Below, piece by piece: positions 1 through 10,194 of a DNA stretch of 64,000 nt. The stretch's first letter is position 1; each line of letters opens with the position of its first letter. The DNA is from Kingdonia uniflora (Eukaryota > Streptophyta > Magnoliopsida > Ranunculales > Circaeasteraceae). The position numbers and the translations under genes were made by a program. The notes under the pieces are model-generated. The model did no database searches, was not told where the DNA came from, and saw nothing but the letters and a program-made list of their open reading frames with translations. Location of the stretch: NCBI GenBank assembly GCA_014058105.1, contig JACGCM010002435.1:1178001-1242000 (forward strand), read 5' to 3'.

Positions 1-523
1 GCACCTATACCACTTTAGTTGGAGAAATTACATTTTGATACAATGAAAAAGAAAAGAAAGGAAGATATTCTCTAATCACAGGGTCGGCTCACCTTAGTTA
101 AATTCATCAGTAGCGGGTCTCCATACATAGCCTTACAATTTTATTATCACGAGAATATCATCCAGTACTTGGGGTATCTCTTTTGATTGGGGTGAGATAC
201 ATCTGCAACAAAAAACTTGTAAGATTTGGGGTCTATCTTTTTTAATTGAGGGTGTAATAGATGTATTATTTCTGCATGCTTGTCTTGTTTAAATATTCTC
301 TCTTCCCTTTCCATACTTGCGAATAAGATCTAACATACAGGTATCCATATGGCATTTGTCTTATTAAGTTCAAATTCTATTGACTTAGTGTAGCTTTAAG
401 TTTTTCTTTATTGTAATTTCTCCTATATTTATTTACTGAAATTGTATTTTTGTAATTCAGTTTCTCTATGATGTACAAGTGTTTTGAAAAGATAAAAATG
501 GTTACACAAGGGGATTTGGTGAT

Positions 524-923
524 ATGTCGAGTACTAGATTGGATAGTACACTACCTTGCAGAATAAAGCTAGTAAATGAAAAGGCAACAAACACGAATTT
601 ACAATCTCAATTGAAGTCTTTGGGGGAACAACTAGTTTTTGAGGCCAATGCGCAAAATCAACTTGAAGAGAGGTTCGCATTATTCGAATCTCGAGATTAT
701 CCTCTTGAGTTACAAAAACATTGTACTTCTGACATCGAAACACCATCTTGGGTATTGACTTATATATTATTTATGCTATGATTGCTTATCATAAATTATC
801 ATGTTATTATATTTAAATGCGTATATAAAATTTTCATTATCTGTAGAGTGGATGCTCACCATTTGCTAACGCATATTGTCCATCCATGCCAATTCTGCAA
901 AGGTCATGTGAGTTATTAGACGG
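524..923 (+). pseudogene. Coiled-coil protein fragment, two candidate exons
   Basis: An 85-codon frame has a Gln/Glu/Leu-rich stretch (about residues 20-50) that looks like a coiled coil. A GT at 752-753 could be a splice donor. A pyrimidine-poor acceptor (CTGTAG) ends at 846 and opens a second short exon closed by GTAAGG at 924. Joined, they would read through without a stop. The pattern recalls the C-terminal coiled coil of plant En/Spm TNP1-type transposase proteins, which suits the CACTA terminus downstream. The resemblance is general, with no diagnostic motif seen. It could also be a random host-gene fragment. Confidence 0.28.
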
Positions 924-2760
924 GTAAGGTGTTATAGTTGCTTATTGATAAAATCGTATCAAATTTGGTCGTGAAATATATGGCTTTCGGGTTTTGTCGT
1001 TTACTAAGCCAAACAATCGTTAGATAATATTTTTAAATCAAACTACTAAATTAAAAAATAAAAGAGCTAAAAAAATTTTCAAGATATTTTTGGGTTACAA
1101 ATAGATTAATGACTAGGGAAAACGGGGATTCACCGTAAATATATACTCAATCTAAATACAAACATAAATTGCTCTCGGAAGAAATAATGATTTGGACCAA
1201 ATGTCAATTTACCATCTCTTAAGAAGCAAATTTATCAAAATACATTAGATGAGAAATCATATGTAAAAATATGAAACGTTAAAGCAAGCTAAATACGTTC
1301 CGTTAATCTTTGATTCACAATCCAATGTTAATAATAATTGTGCAACTAAAATCAACTATATTAACATTCATAAAACTTGATTCATATCAATTTAATCATG
1401 AACTAATAATAAAATTGTTAACATAAAGATGGTTTGACGTTAAAACAAAATGAACAATTTACGTTTAGTTGATCACATTAAGTATATATTGAATACGACT
1501 TCATCTCCTCCCCTAGAGGATGGTTTAGCTAGACATGAATCCTAAAATACTACATACTAGTAAAAAGAAAGACATGATGATACTGGAAAAAAACACTTTA
1601 TTAACTTTGAACTAGAACTTACAAAATAAAGATGCTCCAAGGTTACAAGCAACTCCAAAAACTTCAATCTCTTTGTTCCCCTAACCAATGGCATCAAGCT
1701 TTTTAAGAAATGCACTCAAGCTCTCAAAATTGGATGATTATTCATGGCCAAGATCTCTCATTTTATAGATGAAGGAGAGGGTTACATGTTTAGTAAGAGA
1801 TTATTTTTACCAAATCAAATATAATCGAATTTTAGAATTTATTCAGAAATATTTACTCAGTATAAAAATTTGAAAATTTTTTATAAAGTATCCTCACATA
1901 TTGGCAACTTCTCCAAAAAAATTTAGAATTTTTAGGCTAATATAAACTTGCCTGCTTGTCACATCTCCACAACAACTATTTTTTTAAAGATTCTATTTTA
2001 AGTAAAATATTCATTATACTCAATAAAATCTTCCTAGTCATAATAAAATATCCTCAATATGTCAAATATTCTCTTGATTTTCTCTTAAGATTAGTTTTCT
2101 ATTGGATATGCTCTGAGTTATAGCTTAGATAAGTGGTATTCCTCAACAGTTGTAGCTTTAGCACTCAAATTCAGCTTTTTGTATACTTTTATTTAACATA
2201 ACCAGAAATAATAATAAATTAATAACTAATCCTCTGAGCAATAAAATGAAGTCTAGAACCTTTAAATAAGTAGGGTAAAATGGGAATTTTAACATTCCCT
2301 TTACTTATAGAACTCTTCAGCAAGGTGGAAGAGCTTTACGTAATTTTTATAATATATAAATAGATGAGATCATTCATGTAACAGAAAATAGAACCCTTGA
2401 GGATGTTGTAGCTGGTGAGATCATAGTTTTGGAGAAAAGCTATCCCGTGTTTATTTGATTAATGTATGTTATTTCTTTTATGCAAAATTGAAAGCTATTT
2501 CGAAACACATTTTTGGAGATTTTTAATAATATAGTTTATTTTGAAATAATTTAGTTTAATATTCAAGTATATTTTGGTAAGAGCATTGTCTAGGTGAACA
2601 AAAAAATCTGGTATTCCATTCAATTAAAAAAATTGTATTTGTTCTCAAAAATGACATTTTTGTAAGTCGTGTATGTTTAATTCTAAATGTCTCTTTCTCA
2701 TATAATGATAGAAAAATTGACACATACAATTGTTGGATTTCTTGAAGAGCAACATATATA

Positions 2761-2791
2761 TCTTCTTCTTCTTCTTTTTCTTCTTCTTCTT
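2761..2791 (+). repeat. (CTT)n microsatellite
   Basis: A run of CTT/TTC triplets of about 31 bp with one interruption, sitting just before the CACTA subterminal repeat block. Confidence 0.85.
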
Positions 2792-2794
2792 AAT

Positions 2795-3102
2795 TCACGA
2801 CAAAAAAATCAACAAATACTATTGTCGTTTTAATTCATAAAACGCGACATATATTTTTGTCGATTAGTTTTAAACTAAGCGACTTTTATCTCATTGAAAC
2901 GACATAAAAAGTGACACATATAATTATCGTATTTTTTAATAAATAATGACATATATATATGTCACCAAAATATGGCATTTATAACTATCAATAATAATAA
3001 TGACTCTATTTTTGGCGACAGTTGTTAGCGACATAATATAAGTCGTTAATCTGGCAATAACAATAGTTATATCTGTCGTTAATAAGCCTTTTTCACATAG
3101 TG
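2795..3102 (+). repeat. CACTA subterminal repeats and terminus
   Basis: The block is filled with short inverted and direct copies of GACA, GTCG and GACATATAT in both orientations (for example near 2800, 2850, 2910, 2970, 3020 and 3070). It ends in TTTTTCACATAGTG at 3089-3102. Subterminal GACAnnTGTC arrays beside a terminal CACTA/TAGTG are typical of plant En/Spm elements, where transposase subunits bind them. The target duplication cannot be tested because the other end is outside the window. Confidence 0.6.
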
Positions 3103-5074
3103 AGATGCATGGGATCCCCGAAGATATATGGTTGGTGAAATATTTGGGGGAGATGACCGATCAAGACCTCCCAATGGAGGGTATTCTCGCACGTCAAGAA
3201 TAGATAAAGAAAGGATTGAAGTTGCCCCTACGAGCTGACCAGAAGAAAATTTTGAATTTCTTTGATGTTGCTCTTGGTCAGTTCAACCCAAATGTGTACA
3301 ACCTATTTCGGGTGATGGCAGTTTTAAATTCTCGACCACAGGAGAGGGAAGAGCAGTTGATCTCGATTGATAACATGTGTGTTTATTGGACACTAAAATA
3401 TAATCCTCAAAAAGTTGGTTATAGATATCTTGCCAGATTTCTAAAGAGAACCCTGTTGTATGAAATGGTCTCGACTGGGGGGCAATACTTTGCCGATCGC
3501 TTACTCATGTCAGGAAACTACGAGTTTGACCCCAAAGACCTCGGCGAGCCTCTAAAGAGGAAAGGATTCCATTTAGGTTAGTGGTATATGTGTTTATATG
3601 TTTGTGATGTTGTAATATATGTTTGTTGAACTTTTCTCTCGGATAAAGTGCTAACTATTGTTATTTGTTCACTCAGCTGTAAAGGAGATTAACAGGAGCT
3701 CGAAGGTGAAAGAAAAATTGTACATCTTGAGAACCAACTTCTTTATGCAAGTCAACTCTCTTGTCGAGGATCAAGAGAAGGTAAAAGGATTGTTTCAAGA
3801 AGCTGATTTAAAAAGATCCCGAACGAAAGGGTCCGACGTTCCTCTTATCGACAGGAAAATATCTAAAGAAAATAAAAAAGTCGTTAATGCTAGTTTCCCT
3901 CTCAGGAATCCTGCTCTTAGTGGGTACACCACTGAGTCTGTTACTGCACAGAAGGAGGCCATGTTGAGTGGGATCTTCAGCAAAAATAAGAGGAAGAGAG
4001 TTATTAATTACCTTTTTGCTCATGTATATCCTTTGAAGAGGGGTACTCAAAAAACTCCAGTCGAGAAGGGGGGGGGGGTAATGCTAAAGTTGTTGAGTCA
4101 GGGGCTTCAAGTGTCCCAGATAGTCAATCAGCAAAGGTGATGATGGCAATTCAGCAAAAAGCTGCAGCTAAAAAGAAAGGCCCTCTCGACCCGTTAAAGT
4201 CGAAGGGATTTGGGAAACTCATGGATTATGAGGAAGAGACCCAGTGGACCGTCGAGTCCTATACTGCTGGGGAAAAGTCCTTGGGGGTGAACTTTACCAA
4301 CTGTCTGGTTGGAGCATAGAGCTTATCTACCTTCTTTATCGAAGGTCATCGTACGAGGAACTAGGTGAGGAATTTTCATGCCTTATTGCGATTAGCTTCA
4401 TTGGTTCTTTCTTCGAGATCTTATGTTTTGACTCTAATACAGATCAAGAAGATTTCGCTTAATGGTAAGCCTCTACTGCTGGGTGACAAGAGCCTAGCCA
4501 ATGAGCTCCTTGATTCCAAGAACATCAAGAAGGAGCTTCTGGCTGAGAAAGAAGATTTGGAGATGAAGGTGAAGAAGTTAAAGCTTGGCATAATGAAATA
4601 AAAGGAGACTGCCATTCGAGATGACAAGAAGACTTGGGATAGGGAGAGGAGGAGGGAGATTGAGAAGATAAGGGCCGACTCGGCGAAGGAGAGTGAGGAA
4701 GCTCTGGCCCTTCAGAAGTACAATTTTGAAGATGATGTGCATGAAAAGATTCTTTTTGTACAAAGATCAATGGAGGCATAGAAGACCAAAGCTCTTGCTG
4801 AGGCTACAGTAGAAGCAGATCTCTCTATCATCAACTCTCTAAATTAGATGAAGTTGAATTTGATGCCATGGGGGAGAGAAAAGACTTCTACAAGGGTCTA
4901 GCCTCTACTACTGGGGTGACCTTTGAAGATTCTGATGCTAAACAAGAGGTTGCCGAGGCTCAAGATCATACTCCTGTTCAGCCTGATGGTATAGTCCAAG
5001 AAGAAGTTCTTAATGACTTGACACCTAGTTTACCAGTGAAGATCATTACTCCTGCCACTCCCCTTGAGAAGTAG
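3103..5074 (+). pseudogene. Antisense extra ORF (aORF) of a Tat-lineage gypsy element, intron-containing
   Basis: Frames at 3103-3576, 3677-4140, 4137-4364 and 4443-5074 read as one decayed protein. The N-terminal part (SLPLT-like [11 protein letters not shown], then NVYNLFRVM and an aromatic block) matches the putative 'transposase_28' gypsy-associated domain of Tat elements. The C-terminal part is a charged coiled coil rich in Lys/Glu. A 100-bp intron (3577-3676, GT...CAG) restores frame exactly. A second candidate intron is 4365-4442. Damage includes stops at about 3202, 4600 and 4780 and a frameshift at a G-run near 4070. The ORF is convergent with the pol at 5655-8050, the known arrangement of aORF-bearing Tat elements. 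Its 5' end is cut at 3102. A homologous copy lies at 53465-56970. Confidence 0.7.
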
Positions 5075-5654
5075 ATATGAGAAATGTAGTACTCTCTTCT
5101 TTTATTTTTGTTAAGTTTAAAAGGATTTTTGTGTACAAGTAGTCGATGGGACCTAACATCTTTAGTTTTGGATATTTGAATGAATTTGAGTGAATAATTT
5201 TAATTTTACAAAATAGAGTAGTTTGAATTGTCAATAATTGATGGAGAGGTAGTCGACCTTGATGAATATGTTATTGAATATGTTGAAGTGTTATATTCGA
5301 GATGATTTACAGCACACTATTTGGTAGATGTTTCCGAAATTACCCTTTTAAGGAATATTTGAATGCAGTGGTAGGAGAGTCATGTTATCCACAAGTATAG
5401 GAATGAATGCTAGATATATTTCCTCTATGGGATATCCGATTTGACTGATAAGACAACCATGTCATGGGTTGTCAAATTAGTAATGATGTTTGAATGGAAT
5501 TTCCTATAATTGGATATCCGTTTATCGAAGAAATGGGAATGCGGTTGACAAATACTTATTAAGTTTTGCCTTTAGATAGAATGTAAAATAGATGATTTAA
5601 CAATGGGAAAGATAGCCTCTTTATTGAAGAACAATAAAATAGATTACAACTCTT
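5075..5654. other. Spacer between convergent aORF and pol of the Tat remnant
   Basis: No gene. It holds two related copies of TTCCTnTAnnGGATATCCG about 82 bp apart (near 5419 and 5500). This position corresponds to the hypervariable 3' untranslated region of Tat elements, but no long tandem array is present here. Confidence 0.5.
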
Positions 5655-8050
5655 ATCAGTACAACATCTTTAAATTGGCTGTATTCCATGGAAATTCAAC
5701 CTGTAATTCATCTTCAGTCATTAACCAGTATGTGCCACTATCAGTTTTGGCACTGAGGATATAAGGACCTTCCTAATTTTCTGATAATTTTCCTGATTGA
5801 TTAGGTCGAGTACTATCTTGGATTCGTCAAAGTACAAGATCGCCAATGTCAAATGTGCGCTTCCTCACTTTCTTGTTGTATGCTTTCCTTAGAATGTTGT
5901 GGTATCACCCCAAGTTTGCAATGGCATGATCTCGAGTTTTTTTGATCCAGTTGAGATTACATAGAAGTCCAACTTTATTATCTACATCTGTGACTTGTCT
6001 TCTAGCTGATGGGAGATCGAGGTCTGAAGGAATAACAACGTTTGTACCAAAAACCATCATAAATGGTATACGACCTGTGGAAGTTTGAAGTATCATCCTA
6101 TAAGCCCATAACACACTGAGTAGTTCTTCAACGCATCTGCCTTTTTTTTTCATCGACACGTTTGCACAAGCCTGACTTGATGCTCTTATTGATAGTCTTG
6201 TCTTAAGCCATTTCCTTGTGGATAATACAGTATCATAGTAGTTAACTGGATCTTGTATTTGTGGAGGAATTTGAGAATTTTACTGCTGATGAATTGTTTG
6301 TCATTATTCGATCTTATCATTTGTGGATAACCATATCTAGTGATGATATGCTCCTATAGGAATTTTATCACTTCATTTTCATCAATGTGACAAAGTGGTA
6401 TAGCTTCGACCCACTTGGTAAAGTAGTATATAGCTACAAAGACAAATTTTACTTTTCCTGATACAGGGTGGAATAGACCAATGATGTCGATTACCCATCG
6501 CTTAAATGGCCAGAGGACATTTCTTACATGTAAGTCGAGGGCTATACTTTTGATATCTTGAGCGTAAATTTGGTATTTGTAGCCTTTTAAAAAAAATCCT
6601 CACAGTCTTGCCTCATCTTTGACTAGTATAGACCTTGTATGAATGCTCTTTGTGCCAGGGATCGACCTGAGATTTGTGTGGCATAAATTCTTTTATGAAG
6701 TTCTTTGATTTTTATGTTGGCTTATTTCTGTGAGATACATTCGATCTGTGGGCCTTTGCCTGTAATTCGATATTGTATTCCTCCTTGGACTTTGAATCTT
6801 AGACATTTTGCTAACAGAGATCGAGCTTCTTCTTTATTCTTGGGGAGGGTATTAGAGTTGAAATATATGAGGAATAACATCCTTCAATCTTTGGGATCGT
6901 TATCTTCAACAACTTTGATTTGTATTGCATAACTTGTTTTAAGGCTGGAATGTTTGATTACTTTGAGTTCCAGTGTTCTCCTCACACTGTCTTCGATCAT
7001 TGCAGTAATGTATGTTAGCACGTCAGCATGGCAATTTTCTGCTCCTAGCAAATAAGAAATTGTGGCTTTTGTGAATTTCTTCATTTTTTTCTTTTACTAG
7101 TGCGCCATAGTTAACCATTTTACACGATGTTTTGAATGTTTTATTGTAATTGTTGGATGCGAGTAATGAGTTCACATATACAACTATTTCTTCTGCTCCC
7201 AGTACTAATGCGAGGTCAAGGCCATGTAAGTTTACTTCATACTCTGTTTCATTGTTTGTTGCATAAAATTTAAGTTTGATAGATTTTTCAATTATGTTAT
7301 TGGGTGGTGCAATGAGGACGATGCAAATTCTTGATTCTCTTGGTCTTACAGATACGCTGATAAAGAGTCTTTATCCAGTACTTCTTGACCATGCATTTGG
7401 TTCTGCAATAGAAGTATCGGCTAGTACTTCTTCGAGTTCCTCCAGTTCAGGGTCTTTTACGGGAAAGTCTGCCAAGAAGTCGGTAACTAATTGTTCTTTA
7501 ATCGATATTTGTGGCATGAAGGATCGAGATGTCGTATTTGCCTTGAAAAACAGGTCATTGTTGAGCCCTTTCAAACTTCTATTTTTTGGATAACACTAGT
7601 TTGAGGGGGAATTTGATGATGACCTTGACGGGATGTGCTTTGAAATAAGGTCAAATTTTTTGGGAACTGTATACCAGGGCGAGTAGTTACTTTTCAATTG
7701 TTGTATAACTTTTTTTGACAGGCATGAGCATTTTTCTATTGTAGTAGATTAGTTTTTCTACTATGTGTCTTCTCGAATAAGGATAGAACTGATTGAGTCT
7801 TTTGTTGTTGATAAATATATTATGAGTACTTCGCTATCAACAGGAGTACATATTACAGGAGGACGCCCCAAGTATCTTTTAAGATCCTCAAAAGCTTATT
7901 CGCATTATGGGGTCAAAATGATTTCTTTGGGTTGCTTACTTTTCATTAGTGTTGGGTTTCCCCGAAGAAGAAGGTAAAGAAATTTGTATCGATCAGATAA
8001 CTTTAAGATAAACCTGTGAAGATTACAACCTTCCCCGTGAGTTTTTGGAC
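5655..8050 (-). pseudogene. Tat-lineage gypsy pol fragment: RT end, RNase H, second RNase H, integrase
   Basis: Read on the minus strand, the order is as follows. First comes the RT/RNase H tail near 8040-7370, ending in a FLADFP-like junction and followed by an acidic linker. A second, archaeal-type RNase H follows to about 6890, with a conserved tail (NCHADVLTYI). The integrase core is near 6460-6250 (FTKWVEAI, then RYGYPQMIRSNN). The integrase C-terminus at 6159-5660 has the LWAYR...TGRIPFMMVFG block and a final PWNTANLK near 5665. Two RNase H domains mark the Tat lineage. Many stops and frameshifts are present, and the second integrase Asp motif reads SNN rather than SDN. It is truncated at about 8050, and gag, PR and most of RT are absent. 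The overlapping region of a related copy lies at 43490-43640. Confidence 0.75.
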
Positions 8051-8084
8051 ATCTTTTTATATTTCATGGTGATAGTGTCACGCC

Positions 8085-10190
8085 CCAAAATATGGTAATC
8101 GGTAGCTTGACCAATTACTAGATTCTAAGTAGTGCAGGTTGGGGAATCTAAAGATTCTACCCCGCAAATAGCCAAGCCGTAGACAAATTCTGGCTCGGCT
8201 GTTCACATATAGCAATAATCATCAGAGTAAAGAAATGAAATAACAACATAGCGGAAGTGAAAAACATATATACATATCTGACATAAATATATACAATGTC
8301 AAAAATAAGGTACAACAACATACGCTGAGATAACAACAAAAGTCTAAACTAAAACTGGTCGGCAGCGTCAACTGCTCCAAACACTGCTGAGGTTCTCAGT
8401 AACTCAAACTGCTCAACCTCTAAAATGGGTGGAAACAATGCGAGAGCGAGCAAAACCACGGCTCACTGAATACCCAACGATTCTAAATAACATACTAGTA
8501 AACAGATACAGATACAGATAGTGAAGTGAAGCAGATAGAGTAAGTTAAAGTAGAATAATCGTAACCAATAGATTCATGATCCAAGTAACTGAGTAGTTAG
8601 AGCTAAAAGGAAATATAAGAGTAACCATAGTAAGAATAAGGAATATAAGAAAAGGAGGGAATGTAACAATGAGGGAAAGATGCAATGATATGTCAATGAT
8701 GTGATATGTGTTAAGTTCTAAATGCTAAATGCTAAATGAGTTGATGTTGAAAACGTGATGCAATCCTATTATAATAATTAATGGTTGATCAACCGCTAGC
8801 ATGTTTGACTTAAAGAGATCTGTTAAAGGGATACAATGGGTACGATTTTTGTCAAGCTCGACCAAGTTAGTGGATACTCACTTGATCAAAGTGTTCCGGG
8901 ATTTTCAACCCACAGAGCCAACGTCCGAACTGTATTTCATTCCAAGGAGCTTCAACCTCAAGGATAAGCCCTGTACCAGATTGTAAATACTTTCACATAC
9001 CTTCCCACACTCCCGGATCGGTTTATAAGGTATGATAGTATCCATCCTGGACCCACCTACTATTTCAACCCGATGTAGGACTCCTGCGCTCTTATCGGAG
9101 GTCAAGCGATGTAGAGCTTTGTTATGTATCTGATCTCGATAAGTTAAAAGAGTTGGCATGATTTGAAAAGATGCAATAGATCCTGAGGATCACAATGTAA
9201 CAGCCGTAAACCCGGCAAATAAACATAGGATAACCACTTACAGAAGAGCATGGCAACAATCCTAAACAAAATGCCCAATGACTCGGTTGTACCATCTAAA
9301 CTGATGAAACAGCAACCTAACCGTCATCACAACTAAACAACCTTAGTCTCTAGAATACTGAACCCAACAATAAGAATACAACAACTAGTAACTACACTAA
9401 CAACTTCTAGCAAAACCCAAAGCCAATGTAACTATAGTAACTAAAGAGTTAACAATTATACGGAGAAGTAATATAAAAATAAACCCTAACTGATCACAAC
9501 ACCTCTATGCTCAGAGTACTACTCAAATCAACATCTATTAACTAGTATAGGGGCTTAGAAATGAAGGAAAAACTCGCCTGAAGGAAATCCCGAGTCCTGC
9601 GGAAAACCAACCCAGAAACCCAACTATGATCCGCGGAAAAGCAAATGGAAAGCCTGGTAATCTAACATAAACCAGGAACAACAAACAACCAATAATTTAA
9701 GGAAAAGAGAATAAAATCCAAACCCTAGAAATAAAACCCTAAGCCAAATCAAGCAAAATTGGCGGAAGGGAAAAAAGGAATTACTTACCGAGGATAGGAG
9801 TAGAGATCGTGGCGAATCTGAGGAAGAATCCGCGAGCGAAGAGGAAGGTTGGATTAAGAATAAGGAGGAGAGAGGAAAAGGTTAGGGAGAAGAGAAAGTG
9901 AAGGAGTGAAGAGAAGAATGAAGAAATGAAGTATATAAACCCAGACGCAGCTGAAAATCGCGCCTCTGTTCGAACAGGGAAGATCCTGTTCGAACAAAAC
10001 AAGGCTTGTTCGAACAGAAGGCTGCAGGAATGAAAGAAAACTGTCCCTGGAAGATCTTGTTCGGAATGAAGAAATGAAGTATATAAACCCAAACGCAGCT
10101 GAAATTGCGCCTCTGTTCGAACAAGACTTGTTCAAACAGAAGGTTACAGGAATGAAAGAATACTATCCCTGAAAAGCTGAACTTAGTTCA
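8085..10190 (-). repeat. LTR-like block of an LTR retrotransposon, minus orientation
   Basis: The left edge reads TGTCACGCCCC, so the minus strand ends GGGGCGTGACA, a common terminus for plant gypsy LTRs. On the minus strand there are two TATA-type boxes (GTTTATATAC, near 9930 and 10080) in a duplicated promoter segment. A leader follows, ending in a consensus 5' splice site (CG|GTAAGTAA, intron starting at 9788). About 1.7 kb of non-coding sequence follows. No coding region longer than chance was recognised. The flanks belong to different elements (Tat pol on the left, copia gag on the right), so it is not a simple solo LTR with a target duplication. The family assignment is uncertain. Confidence 0.45.
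9914..10170 (-). repeat. Tandemly duplicated promoter segment with TTCGAA palindromes
   Basis: The segment from GAATGAAGAAATGAAGTATA at about 9917 is repeated from about 10066. Each copy carries the TATA-like GTTTATATAC (minus strand) and TTCGAA-centred palindromes. Copy 1 has TTCGAA at 9969, 9989 and 10009, exactly 20 bp apart. Copy 2 has TTCGAA at 10116 and TTCAAA at 10131. The copies differ by a loss of about 40 bp in the palindrome region. Confidence 0.75.
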
Positions 10191-10194
10191 CTGT

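Larger units (their letters stand above)
1..3102 (+). mobile_element. Probable right-hand part of a CACTA (En/Spm) DNA transposon
   Basis: The segment ends at 3102 with a run of T followed by CACATAGTG, which reads on the other strand as a CACTA terminus. It is preceded by about 300 bp of GACA/TGTC subterminal repeats, as in plant CACTA elements. A possible coiled-coil exon pair lies at 524-923 in the same orientation. Immediately after 3102 an open coding region (the Tat antisense ORF) starts in mid-protein, which fits insertion of the transposon into it. No left CACTA end is visible, so the element would begin before the window. The stretch 924-2790 is AT-rich with no recognisable gene. Membership of 1-2790 in this element is inference. 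Confidence 0.45.

Noticed and set aside
4421..4779. Minus-strand Ser/Pro-rich frames
   Set aside because: Shadows of the aORF coiled coil on the opposite strand.
9781..10135. Three overlapping minus-strand frames rich in LFEQ, CSNR and FSC repeats
   Set aside because: They are translations of the TTCGAA palindrome array and duplicated leader, in all frames. Nothing supports a protein.
8085..10190. Simple solo LTR
   Set aside because: Left and right neighbours belong to different elements on different strands and no target duplication is present.
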